NCBI RefSeq assembly: GCF_000003605.2
Contig: NW_003121428.1
Coordinates: forward strand, 18,130-44,987
DNA length: 26,858 bases
Source of the DNA: Saccoglossus kowalevskii
Taxonomy: Eukaryota > Hemichordata > Enteropneusta > Harrimaniidae
Reading direction: 5' to 3'
Under the pieces are notes generated by a model. The model did not search any database, was not told the origin of the DNA, and worked only from the letters and a program-made list of their open reading frames with translations. Shown in pieces: positions 1-10,576 of the stretch. The first letter of the stretch is position 1, and each line of letters opens with the position of its first letter. The position numbers and the translations under genes are program-made.

Positions 1-2144
1 AAACACACACCTTATACTTTATGGACTGGATACGGCTCTGCATTTAGTCCACAAAGGTTTAAACACACACCACCCAGGTGTAATTACAATTTTACTACGG
101 TGTGACCTCAACAGATGAAGTAGTTTGGAATGATGCATTTCGTTTTGATTGATGAAAGCCGGGTGCGCTGGTCCAGGCGTGATAGGGAATTATTGACCAG
201 ATGTGAGGGTGCACTTCCCATATATTACGAGGCCAATATGAGAAATACGATTAACAATACTTGTGCTTTGCGTGTTCTCCTCTACTAGAAACATAAGATA
301 TCTATCTGCAAAGTTAATGTTATAGTAAATATTATGACATGAATACTGATATATTCTATGTCACATGCCTATAGTTTATAGTTTTTTTCTTTTTTCATTG
401 TTGTTTTAATTGCTAGTTTTTGTTTTAAATTCAGAAGCCCAAAGTAGGAACTTGAGCATTTCATATACTTAGGGGTTGACAGTTTAAAACTTGAAGGGGT
501 GGCTATTAAAAAATATCTGTATTATAAAGAAAATTGTGTGAACAAACTCTACAGGGGAAAAAATTGCAAACGTATTGTATAATACCTGCTTATAATATTT
601 TTATGATATTTGTACTGTGATATTCTATTTTATCATACACGGTTTACAGGAGTGTTGATTTTAGATTTAATATGGCACTGTGTAGAGTTTTCTGTTTCAT
701 CTGTGCCCTTTCATTTCCTGTGCATCATTATCTCACCAAATAATTAATAACATTATACTTTAATGTAATGTATGATGTATGTCACACAGTTTGGTGTGTT
801 GTCTACCCATGGTACATGTATGTTTGTTATCCTGTTCATTATTAATATACTGGTATTAGGTAATTTATGTGTATACATATATGTACCGTGTTCTCACCAG
901 AAATTAAATGTGTGAGGCAGATTTTTTCCGCAAGACAAATGAAGTATTTCTATCTTGTGTCACGTATCTGGTGAGAACTCTGTATATACGTACTTGTACC
1001 ATACTTCTCAGGTAATAGTATACTTGCCCATCGTATTCATGTCCAGTTTTAACATTCATTGTACACTCTGCACAGACAAAGATTCTTTGTGCCCATCCTT
1101 GTACCTTATCACTGTACTGAGTTGGTATTTCGTACAGGTCTGCTTGATTTATTAGTAATAAACAAATTATTGAAATTTGACAATTGCGTCAATCTGAGAG
1201 AATGTTCTAATGTACAAATTACATTTTTCATGATTTCAGCATGAGTTGTATATTTCAAGGTGGTGGAGTTATCCAAATCATGACATGTCACAAGGAAAAT
1301 AAGCCTGCTCCTTCTATGGTTGTATTAGAATCCAACATTTGTATAGGCTTTACCAAATGATCTGAATGCCATGTATGTAATGGCAAGTGTGGTCATCTAT
1401 TTCCATGAAGTTCATGTAAAAATTGTGACAAAGCACAAAAACTGAAGCTTGATGCTGAGCTTGTTCTGCCACTGATTCGCTTGAAACTGCAACTAGGAAA
1501 AGAATTGTGAGAAATGATGCTTGTTATGCACATCAGCCCTATACGAATTGTGTTAAATGATCTATAGTTGAGTATTTCTAATTTCACAGAAGTTCATGTC
1601 GAGTGTGGACTCCACAACTTTTAGTAGACCACCCCTGACTCGACTGTGCACACAATTCCATGGAGTGGGCTGTCTGCAAGCCCAGAATTATTCCACCATC
1701 ACACCTACAAAATATCCTTGCTCAAATTTTGTGTTTTTCAGGTAGACCACAGAGGTGGCTAAGATCCAGGGGTCTCGTACATCCCTGTCTTGAAGTAAAT
1801 TGATGACATCACCAAGAAAGCAGCATTTGCATTATGTCTAGTTGGAGCATTGTCTGGACAACACATTTTCATTAGGTTAAGACTGATTGTAACGAGCAAG
1901 TGTCTGTATTTTTTGTTACTACATATATATTCACTAGAATGGTAGGTACATGCTAAGATTGATTAAGACATGGTTTCGCTTTATAAAATCAAATAAATTG
2001 TTTATTCTTGTTGTGATACATTAATATGTTATACAATTTTTTTATTTAAGCAATTGGCAATAGAGTTTCATTTGTTTTGGGATCAGGGTTATCTCGCCTT
2101 CATTGGGTGATCAAATAAACCATTTACTGTTTTATAGGCTTTTT
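1..2144. other. Intergenic, AT-rich; no supported gene
   Basis: All open frames here are short (under about 70 codons), begin at arbitrary codons and lack splice or family support. A direct repeat AAACACACACC occurs at 1 and 61. The stretch at about 1379-1510 on the plus strand reads as a short Cys-containing, Leu/Lys-rich frame with one internal stop, but it matches no family I know. No RNA gene or transposon boundary was recognised. Confidence 0.6.
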
Positions 2145-3172
2145 AGTCACCGTTCGGACGCAGTCCGAAAACGGGGACTTATGTTTTGCCCTGTGTGCGT
2201 CCGTCCGTCCGTGCGTCCGTGATCACCTGTATCTCGAACATGCATGGACCGATTAAGTTCAAACTTCACTCATACATCACACATTATATGGGACATATGC
2301 ACATGCATTTTTTTCATGATCCGATTAACGATAGCCGAATAGCGGCCATTTTAAGGCCGAAAATGCATCAAAATCGCACATTTTCACCATTCCGGACCCG
2401 GATCTCAGTTATGCATGGACGGATTTTGTTCAAATTTGGTACATACATTAAACATAATAGGACCTTGATGCACGTCATTTTTTTTTTGGATCGGGTTCGA
2501 AATGGCCGACTGGCGGCCATTTTGTTTTAAAGAATTCAGTTCTGGATCCGTATCTGAGACATGCTTGGATTGATCGAGTTCAAACTTCACACACATAAGG
2601 TACATCATGTCACAAATATGTATGTGCATTTGTTTTATGATCTCATTAACGATAGCCAAATGGGGCCGCTTTAAGGCCAAAAATGCATTGAAATCGCACA
2701 TTTTCACCATTCCGGACCCGTATCTCAGTTATGCATGGATGGATTTTGTTCAAATTTGGTACATACATTAAACATAATAGGACCTTGATGCACATCTTTT
2801 TTTTTCCGGATCAAGTTCGAAATGGCCGACTGGCGGCCATTTTGTTTTAAAGAATTCAGTTCTAGATCCGTATCCAAGACATGTCTGGAGTGATCAAGTT
2901 CAAACTTCACACACACATGGTACATCATGTCACAAATAGATATGTGCATTTGTTTCATGATCTGCTTAACAATAGCTGAATGATGGCCATTTTAAGGCCG
3001 AAAATGCATCAAAATCACGTATTTTCACAATTCCAGAACCGGATCTCAGTCATGCATGGATGGATTTTGTTCAGATTTAGCACAATGTGTTGTACATATG
3101 CAGGTGCATTTCGGTCATGATCTGCTTTGAATGTATATGTCACTCAAATATGAACGGAACGGGGACGTGTCA
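2145..3172 (+). repeat. Higher-order tandem repeat, about 320-bp unit, three copies
   Basis: The landmark TTTTCACCATTCCGGACCCG starts at 2381 and again at 2701, and a diverged version starts at 3022, giving periods of 320 and 321. Each unit contains two related half-units of about 160 bp. Both open with ATCTCAGTTATGCATGGA-like or ATCTGAGACATGCTTGGA-like sequence followed by GTTCAAA(C/T)TT. One half carries AATGGCCGACTGGCGGCCAT and the other a weaker GCGGCCATTTTAAGGCC. The head at 2150-2174 is a hairpin (TTCGGAC GCA GTCCGAA) followed by a CCGT-rich stretch at 2195-2220. The tail near 3154-3172 has GGGGACGTG and the palindrome GTCATTGACAATGAC. The open frames inside are by-products of the repeat, since the same frames recur in each unit. 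Confidence 0.9.
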
Positions 3173-3739
3173 TTGACAATGACTTGTTATTTTATCGTTT
3201 TATTCTTGGTTATTTTTAAATTGAGTTGTGTTTATTATTTGCATTAGGGTGGTATTTGGAAATGCGTCTTTAGTTTTCCACCAAACTTTCTATGAGGTGT
3301 GTGTATAGTTGCAGATTAGTTGAATCATTTGAATTTTACTCTTTGATTTAAATTTTTATATTTTTTATTACTAGTTTTATTTAATACTCGCATGCAAAGT
3401 GATCCCGGTAATAGCCCCTAGTTACATAGGTTGCAATGCATCAAAGAAACCATATAATTTGTTTTTAGTGTTGATAATCATTATCTTTTGATTTGTACAT
3501 TTCAAGTTTTATGTAACATTTATATCTGACAATGTGTCAAGTTCAGGTTTGCAGTGACTATGTCAATGGTTGTATTCCCTCTTAGTGTCCTTGTACTGTG
3601 CTGTTTAAATGAATCATAAATATTTCGTTTCCATGTTTGCTTTTATCATTTTATGTCGAATTCTTACCTTTGATAGACAATGTGTCATTTTCATGTTTGC
3701 AGGGTTTCACACTGATGAATAGCAACAATTCTTGATTTT
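3173..3739. other. Unassigned AT-rich spacer
   Basis: I see no gene, repeat boundary or RNA here. Several T-rich runs and short stop-riddled frames are all that is present. Confidence 0.5.
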
Positions 3740-3970
3740 GATGTATTTTAAAGTTAACAATGGCCGCCATCCGGCCATTTTGAATCAGGTCGAAAAACTA
3801 ATAGACGTGTCTTCCAAAATGTATGTGTATTTGGGAGGTTTGAATGAGATCGGCACTATTGTGTCAAAGATTCAGATGCCGACAGAGTGACGCACGCACG
3901 CACGCACGCACGTACGTACGGACGCACAGACAGACGCGCACACAGGGGGGGGGGGGTATCTGTTCCGTTT
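3740..3970 (-). repeat. Inverted, diverged member of the 2145-3172 repeat family with simple repeats
   Basis: Read on the minus strand this begins with GAAAACGGAACAGATACC, a run of 12 C (G at 3945-3956 on plus), and a (CGTG)n/(CGTC)n stretch. It then reaches an ATGGCCGGATGGCGGCCAT motif at about 3764-3782. The order matches the head of the plus-strand repeat: an AAAACGG block, a TGTGTGCG(TCCG)n block, then ATGGCCG..TGGCGGCCAT. The ACGC tetranucleotide array occupies about 3890-3911. Homology is inferred from this shared order, not from an alignment. Confidence 0.6.
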
Positions 3971-4083
3971 TCTGACTTCGACCTAACAGGAACTAATTAA
4001 AAACTCTGAATCAAATATGTAAGAATCTATTAGTAAACAAATCAACATATGACACCCGCAGTGTTTTATAATAAGGTTGTTAC

Positions 4084-4173
4084 ATTTATGGAGAGAGTGG
4101 TATTGTATTAAAGGCTCGGTATGATATTATTTATGGAGAGAGTGGTATTGTATTAAAGGCTCGGTATGATATT
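4084..4173. repeat. Tandem duplication, 45 bp x 2
   Basis: ATTTATGGAGAGAGTGG begins at 4084 and again at 4129. The two 45-bp copies are identical over their length (through CTCGGTATGATATT), so the duplication is recent. It lies in intergenic DNA about 0.5 kb upstream of the proposed first GPCR coding exon. Confidence 0.95.
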
Positions 4174-4693
4174 ATTTCATTTATTTATTAATAGAGTTTT
4201 ATTACATTCGTGGAAAAAAAGTTAAATTGCGTCAATAGCTAGGGTGTACTGTAATTTCACAGTGCGCATTGTCTTTCTTCCCAGTCGTCGTATACGTGAT
4301 CATTAAATCTGTTAAATTCATTGAAAAAATAGAGATTCGACACGTTGGTCGTTTCCATGACAGCTCTGCACAATTACTTTGAAATATCATATCATACTGA
4401 TTCAGTTGCTGGGTAACCATAACTAGGCAAATAAATTGATGCAGATACACCCTAATTGGTGTTATAATATTAGTATTGTCCCAGTGTCGGTATCATCTAG
4501 AACTGTGGGGATCACGTGATCATCTTAGATGAGAAAATAACACATCAGTGACAGCCTTTGTAAAGTCTAACTACATCTTCTTCGTCTACGTCATCGGAAA
4601 GTCTCTGACCCAGGATTATATTTTAAAGTTTTACATCGATAAATATAACTCTGTCAAGCGAGAGAAAATCAGTCAGAGTTGAACATTGAACAG

Positions 4694-4747
4694 ATGAACA
4701 CGAAAGCGATGAACTATACGCAGGAATCTGTTACATTTGTGGTACAG
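4694..4747 (+). CDS. GPCR exon 1 (proposed): initiator and extracellular N-terminus
   Basis: ATG at 4694 opens 18 codons, MNTKAMNYTQESVTFVVQ, ending at CAG|GTATTT with the donor GT at 4748. The exon ends in phase 0 and the next exon starts in phase 0, so it fuses cleanly to the residues before helix 1. It contributes a glycosylation sequon (NYT, residue 7), as expected for an extracellular N-terminus. A second Met (codon 6) has the better start context, with G at -3. This exon is short and was chosen on phase, donor and sequon only. The rival model is a start at ATG 6871 directly upstream of exon 2. Intron 1 would run 4748-6897. Confidence 0.5.
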
Positions 4748-5280
4748 GTATTTAAAGTGGACGTATGTTTTGTCTATTTGCATCATATTCCATGCAATAC
4801 TGAGCCAAATGACACTCATTGTGTTACAAAATGAACACATAGGGGATGAAATCCAAGGATTGGGATGCTATGCATATAAAAACGCCTTGGACACCAACAA
4901 CACCTAGACACCAACAGTTATTTTTTTCAGCAATTTGCATGCTATTATAATTAATGCATGACATATGTTTTATCATTTGGTTTCATAAAAGTATCCTTGT
5001 TTCAGTTTTACATAGATTTATAATATGGGTAAAACGTATATTATGTTCCTTTCAAATGTAATACTAATTTTCAGTTTCGCTAAGTTTTGTGTAATTTGCT
5101 CTGTTACATTATGTTTGTTTTTAACATTATACCAACATGTTTCACATGTCACAAACTTGCAGGTATGATTTCAAATAAGTAAAATATAATCACAGATATT
5201 ATGTTATGTATAGGGAGTAAGTGAATAATAACCATACAAATACATAAAGTTTGCTATAGTGTATATTATAATTAAATGAT
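4748..5280. other. GPCR intron 1, proximal part; nothing recognised
   Basis: AT-rich sequence follows the proposed donor. A TATA-like GCATATAAAA at about 4872-4881 is noted but has no supporting context. No ORF or repeat was recognised before the LINE remnant. Confidence 0.4.
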
Positions 5281-5289
5281 TTAGCTTGT

Positions 5290-5900
5290 GGAAAAACAGT
5301 AAAAATAGCACAGTTGGCAGATAATACTACAATATTTGTAAAAGATAAATAAGTCTTGAAAATAATTGAAGAAATGAAAGGTTTCGAGAGAGTGTTTGGC
5401 TTGAAACTTAACTTAGGCAAAATCAGAGGCTCTATGGATATGGACAAACAGGGTTTAAATGGGCGAATCAGCCAATAAAAGACTGAAGTGTTTGATTTAG
5501 GCACTATAATAATAAATGCGAACAGTCTAATTGAGAAACAAAGAAACATGTGATAAATGGGAATTCCCCATCTATGAAAAAGTCCTAATAATAAATGCCC
5601 TTCATTTATCACAATAAATGCTTAGCCTAAATGAATACAGTACCAGGTTACCAGGTTTTTAATTCATTGATTGGGAAAATAAAAAAATATATTTTAATTG
5701 GTCTCTTACGCAATGAAAGATGTATTATACCGCTATTTAGACTGAAAATAATAAGGCACTCGAGTTGACTAAGCGTTTAATAAGTGAAGGGGGTATGTTG
5801 GAAAACAATACATTCATTTCGGTAATCAGTAACGTTGATTATGTTACTATAGGTAAATTGTGATTTCGAAGAAAGTCAGTTTTCTATGTAAAAGTAAAAA
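5290..5900 (+). pseudogene. Decayed non-LTR retrotransposon (LINE) reverse-transcriptase fragment
   Basis: From GGA at 5290 the plus frame reads a recognisable RT catalytic-region remnant. An AQLADNTTIFVKD segment sits where LINE RTs have the (F/Y)ADD box, followed by a KIIEEMKGFERVFGLKLN segment matching the usual 'F...SGLK(I/L)N..K(T/S)' region after it. The frame is broken by TAA at 5350, TAA at 5476 and TGA at 5551, and the second catalytic Asp reads Asn. Weaker C-terminal-domain-like pieces (a YEKVLIINAL-type stretch, then an acidic/basic segment) continue with more stops and shifts to about 5900. No endonuclease domain, 3' tail or target-site duplication was found. The copy is dead and lies in proposed GPCR intron 1, in the sense orientation. 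The long minus-strand open frame over 5199-5612 is its shadow. The clade was not determined. Confidence 0.65.
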
Positions 5901-6257
5901 CCGATATTACCTAGCGAACAAAATAACTATAATAAACTACCTAAATGTGTGACGAATGCGAAGTTACGTATTTAGTGGAACAAATATGATGTATGTGAAT
6001 GCAACAGATATTACTAAGAACTTAATATGGGCAATAGCTGACCCAATGATTTGAACTTCTAAGTTGAAGGAGTTGATAAGGAGTATAAATAGTAAAATAA
6101 ATAAATAAATAACAAAGTTAATTTAATTATTATGATTACACAATTTCGTCACATTGCACCTGAACAGTCTCATATCGAGACATCATGAAAGGAATTTCGT
6201 ATATCAGCGTAACAACAGACGCTTGTTTGTAACCAATAACACGCTATGGTCACCTGA
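5901..6257. other. GPCR intron 1, distal part
   Basis: AT-rich sequence with an (AAAT)n run at about 6096-6110. No gene, RNA or mobile-element edge was seen. Confidence 0.4.
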
Positions 6258-6303
6258 CGCATGCGCAGATGACGACTCCCCGCTTTAAAATATTGTATAT
6301 AAA
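6258..6303 (+). promoter_or_regulatory. Possible internal promoter: NRF1-like site plus TATA box
   Basis: CGCATGCGCA at 6258-6267 resembles an NRF1 site, and TATATAAA at 6296-6303 is a good TATA box about 30 bp further on. Initiation near 6325-6335 would give a transcript reading into ATG 6871, which is in frame with GPCR exon 2 through the sequence otherwise acting as its 3' splice site. This would be an alternative first exon. Both motifs are short and may be chance. Confidence 0.25.
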
Positions 6304-6897
6304 CATAAAAACAGCCCTATGTTAACAAGCCAGAAGCCTTGCAAAGATGTCCCACATAACTATTTTCGGCGACATATACTGGTGTTTGATCAACACGTGA
6401 GTGGGTGCGCAGGATTTCCACATGAGAACAGATTTAATCGTCAATGTATTAGCATGGGGCAAACTACTGAAACTAGTGTATCTTCCCTTTTTTTTCATTT
6501 TTTTCAAATATAGTTCCAGACGCATTGTTTCGTCATCTCCAAATTTACAAAAATCGCAGAGAATTGTTTGTCTTATTTTTTCCTCATAAAAAACACTGTA
6601 TTAACTCCGTAATCCATATAAAGCAAGGTCACGTTTATCTGACAGCAAATTTGGTTCGTGGCTCACGTTTGATCTTTTATAGCAATAGAAGATCATAGAA
6701 CATTTTTGTGCTTTTATGAAACTATATTGAGCAAAAGACGTTTAGTTCGTCGTCTATTTCCTATACTGTACACTGTGTATGTTTGAATAATCAGAATGTG
6801 TGATCATTTGACATTATACCATTCGCTGTAAAACTGCTTGGTCGCATTGCGTTGCGTAATAACATTAATAATGCACCGTTTGTTTTGCATCTTGCAG

Positions 6898-7099
6898 GAT
6901 ACTTTGGATGACAACGTCACCATTCAACCAGCAATCCCCTGGCCTGGAAACAATGGAGAGAACATTACGACATCAGAGTCTGCACCACAAGACTATACTG
7001 TTGCTTGTATGGCAATATTATTAATGACTGTTGCCCTGCCTTGCAATCTTGTTTTCATTGCTGGTTTTCTGAGATACAACGAATTAAAGACAGCTCTAG
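6898..7099 (+). CDS. GPCR exon 2: glycosylated N-terminus and transmembrane helix 1
   Basis: The acceptor is TTTGCATCTTGCAG|GAT at 6898 and the donor is CTAG|GTAGGT at 7100, so the exon starts in phase 0 and ends in phase 1. It encodes residues 19-85 of the joined model. Sequons NVT (24) and NIT (40) precede helix 1 (about 52-76). Helix 1 contains PCNLVFI, where the Asn aligns with the conserved N1.50 of class A receptors. The exon ends in the first intracellular loop at ELKTAL, with the next Gly split across the intron, a common place for an intron in GPCR genes. The frame is also open upstream to ATG 6871, so an unspliced or alternative first-exon start (MHRLFCILQ...) is possible. Confidence 0.85.
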
Positions 7100-8267
7100 G
7101 TAGGTCTGAACTACTGGTTGGTTAATGTGTACCACATGATGATCACTGTCGTTAGTGATTTCATCTTGGTCGTCTGATATTATTTTTATGCCATCTCACA
7201 AATATTAAAATTTGTTCCACAATCAAAATACCTCAACACCAATATTCCTATAATTTCGATATCAATCAATTTTAATCATTTTTGTTTGTATTAGTTTCAG
7301 TTTTCACCATTTTATCTTGATCCAATTTAGACAGCGTACGATATTATTTTAACGAAAATATTACGTATCAATTTATATTGTCACCAATATCAACATGAAC
7401 AAAGATTTACTGTTTTCTAAAAGATTTTACTGTTATGAGCCTGAGCTATACCTTCGTATTTGATTATGTTACCATTTGCGTGCATAACTTGATGAATAAA
7501 GGCCATTGTTATCTCCCATCTAGTACGCCAATCTGATTGGAAGAAGGCCGGTCACTTGGAATGGGGTAAATCCCTGTACCCCCCCCCCCCCAGTTTATGC
7601 AAATCACGCTGACATTCCATTGTAATGGCGTCTGCATGCAAACATTATGTGTTGGCTTCACAGAAGTTAACAGAAGCTAATTTGGGCATCAAAATGCAAT
7701 TCTTTGAAGAACAAGTCGGACAGGTTCAACAAACTCGATTACTATGACAAACAGAAAATTATTGTCAGTAGGAATACAACGACAATTTAGTTAGGTGGAG
7801 CGCGCAATTTGAATGTAAAGTGAACAAACTCATCTACTAGGTCGGCAGCCAAAACATTGTTGACAATATATACGTTGAAAACAGGATAAATATCTCAATG
7901 TGCAAAACTGTTGTGTCAGATTGTTCATGCCACGCAATGCTTGCCGCTGAGATCTGAACTGGTTCAGTCTGTAATTTATGTTTTGTGTCATTAAACCTGA
8001 ACATTGACGTCTACTCTGCTGTCAGAACATGATATATCACCCATGTTTTAAAAATGTCTGACAATCGTAATTTTTTTAAAAACACTAAATAACTTTATGC
8101 CGTTCTTTGAATATTACATTCATCTCTGTTCGCATAGCATGTACCTGCATGAAGATTGTGATTGTGATTGTTTTTCGTACACCGAATAAATCATTCCATA
8201 CACTCAGGCTGTTCACGCTTCAACCTGAAAGTCACTAAACCCAAATATGTTCGTGTCTTTTTTACAG
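7100..8267. other. GPCR intron 2
   Basis: GT at 7100 and CTTTTTTACAG ending at 8267 bound a 1,168-bp intron. It holds a 13-C run at 7579-7591 and otherwise AT-rich sequence. The polypyrimidine tract before the acceptor is strong. No nested gene was seen. Confidence 0.85.
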
Positions 8268-10576
8268 GTTACTGCTACTTTAACTTTGCCTGTTGTGGGG
8301 CCTTCCTCAGTTTTCTGCTAATGTTACAGACGTACGTCGTGGTTATCGAGGGAGGAAGTTATCTACATGGACCAGCCTGTGCTGCACTGGGTTACCTGAC
8401 TGGACTACTAAATACTGCCTCCATTATTACCCTGATGATGGCCAACTTAGAACAATACATTGGCGTAACAAAGCCGTTAACTTATTCTAAATTGTTTTCA
8501 AACAAATATTGTATTCCCATTTCACTCATATCGTGCTGGTTGTATTCATTCCTAGTTATCCTCCCTTCCTTGGTGAAGTATGACTCCAGAAACTGGTCTG
8601 TTTTTGTTCCTGTATACAGCTGTGGGGCGGCATATCTGGGTGATGCCGAGGACCACGCATACACGATATCTGTGCTTATTTTTAGTGGTCTAGTCCCAGT
8701 AACCGTTATTGTATTTTCGAATATTATTATTTCATGCACATTGTCAGCACAGTCACGTGTTACCCCCAGAAGCATTAGTCGACTGAATGAATCCAACTCA
8801 CATACATTACGATTCCCTGCACTTCACACAGCGGTCAAACTTCGTATTGTGGCAACTATTAGTCTAATCACAAGACTACCTAAAATGGTTGCCATGGTAT
8901 ATGATAACGCAACATCTAAATCTCGTCCAATAGTTTTCCTCAAGGCAGCCCACGTTATCTTTCTCATAGGCATTACCATCAATACTTTAATGCTAGTCAT
9001 CATACACTGGAAAAACATACGTCATATGTTGCTGGAAACTTTCAAAAACAAACAGCAAAGGAGATCATTTAAGATTGGTGATGATATAATACAATTTGAG
9101 CCCAATGAAGACGATGACGATGATGGTGATGAAATCTGGGGAACGCATTCAAGCCCTAGAAAACGAAACAGTCATATTAGTATTTCAGAGTCGCTGATGT
9201 TGCCACATGCAGTTTCTAATGGTCAGTGGAAAATGAATGATTTATCAGACAAACAACTTGCTGAAGAGAAAACAGGGGATACTATATCAACCAATATAGT
9301 TATTAATAACGGGCAATCGGGATGTGGTGATGGTGATTCCGGCCAACATTTGGATTGCTACTCACCAGGGTCTACCAGTCAAACAGACTCAGGTATGTCC
9401 TCCCGTCGCTGCTCCTTCTGCAAATATAAAAAGCAGCAACAGTCTACACGAACGAGCGAGGCGATGCACGCATCATTGGATGCACAAAACACGCCTTTCA
9501 ATCCGGAGACGCCATTCGGCGTGTGTCCGCATTTGTTCCATCCATCTCACCCGTACTGCTGCCACCAGTGCTTCTGTGTTTGTGCAAAAGTTGAGAAGTA
9601 CCGCGCTGCAAGAATCGGAACAAACTTTATTGATAACTTCACAAATGTTCTGAATGCCGAGAGCAGTCAATCAGAATCTTCCTCTGATGAAATGAACTGT
9701 TCTGTTAGACAACACTACTGTAGTTGTCATGCATATGATGGTCTTGCCGCCATTCCAGAACACAGACACTCATACCCTCGTAAGCCTGTTGATCAGCGAG
9801 TTAGTGTACCTTTCACGCATTATCCACTCAGTGCAAGGGAAAGCATGGTATCTCGCCCCAGTATGTCGCAAATCAATTATCATCTCAATCGGTGTCCTAG
9901 TAGTTTGAGCCTTGCTTCGATGCGCAGTGGGGATCCACGTCGTGTCAGTGTATTCTCTGCATCAAACTATAGTCCAGATGTCTCCAGTAGATACAGAAGG
10001 CAATTCAGTTACATGTCCGATAGGTATTCCAGTAGTGCAAGTCTATTCTCTCTGCCGACAGTTGGCACAAGTTCAGATTTTAATCAACAATGGATAGCTG
10101 GGGAACAGTCTTCTTTCAATTCAGATATATCATACCCATACTCGCGTAGTTATGGTTTGCAAAATTCTTATGATGGTTCATGCTCAGGGCTAGGAGTAGG
10201 TACCCAAAATCCATTCCTCAGCCAGTGTAGCAATGTACCAGAACAGCCACAAATAACCCCATCAATGAAAAAACTGAGGATTAGACATGCTGGTTTCAAT
10301 GCATCAGTAGATGTTCCATCAAAGAAACCCACGCCCAAAACAATGAAAAGGAATTTGAGTTTACCGCCGCACTTGAGTTCTCAGATGTACTCTTCAATTC
10401 GAGAAGAATCTATTCCGTCCCCATCATCTCGAAATTGCAGTACAGCACGCGCTCCGAAACTAGCATTTCATACTCCTGGTTCAACACCCAACCAGAGTTT
10501 TGATTTGCATGAATCGTACATTCCACATTCAATGGTGAACAGTTTTCGAGGCAATAGTAAAAGTAGTTTATTCTAG
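8268..10576 (+). CDS. GPCR exon 3: transmembrane helices 2-7 and a 510-residue cytoplasmic tail
   Basis: Joined in phase to exon 2 (G|GT gives Gly86), this exon completes an 854-residue class A-like receptor of the plasma membrane. Visible landmarks are helix 2 (about 88-112); Cys123 at the top of helix 3 and Cys204 in loop 2, the usual disulphide pair; helix 3 ending in EQY (147-149) where DRY is expected; Trp176 in helix 4; sequon NWS (194); and Pro229 in helix 5. Helix 6 has TRLP (287-290) instead of CWxP, and helix 7 has NTLMLVI in place of NPxxY. The tail carries an acidic run (363-374), CSFC (467-470), a Cys/His cluster (505-524), a second Cys/His group (563-573) and long Ser/Tyr/Arg-rich stretches. 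The ligand is unknown and I cannot assign a subfamily. It could be an orphan, constitutively active or non-G-protein-coupled receptor. The stop is TAG at 10574. Confidence 0.9.
9393..10576 (+). other. Candidate exitron (removable coding intron) in the GPCR tail
   Basis: CTCAG|GTATGT at 9388-9398 is a strong donor inside the tail-coding frame (after the first base of the Gly461 codon, phase 1). TTTATTCTAG at 10567-10576 is a plausible acceptor that contains the GPCR stop codon. Removing 9393-10576 joins G to AA, giving a GAA codon, and reads straight into the open frame at 10579-11022. The product would be about 608 residues without the Cys/His clusters. The removed part is itself fully coding, so both forms are possible. 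There is no transcript evidence; the acceptor tract is short. Confidence 0.35.

Noticed and set aside
955-1291. Three short overlapping frames
   Set aside because: Random-looking composition in AT-rich DNA, no splice sites or homology.
1379-1510. Short plus-strand frame with CGHLFP and SCKNCDK-like residues
   Set aside because: Interrupted by TGA at 1406, no splice context, and no family recognised; too weak to call even as a pseudogene.
2186-2958. Open frames of 77-114 codons on both strands
   Set aside because: They lie entirely in the 320-bp tandem repeat and recur with it; the peptides are repeat translations without domains.
3890-3956. ACGC repeats and 12-G run considered as a possible CRISPR-like or regulatory array
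   Set aside because: Simple microsatellite sequence at the head of a dispersed repeat; no spacers or defined units.
5199-5612. 137-codon minus-strand open frame
   Set aside because: Antisense to the LINE RT fossil, whose plus frame has the recognisable motifs.
10561-10576. Programmed -1 frameshift signal at the GPCR stop
   Set aside because: AGT AGT TTA TTC TAG does not contain a canonical slippery heptamer in frame, and no strong downstream structure was recognised.
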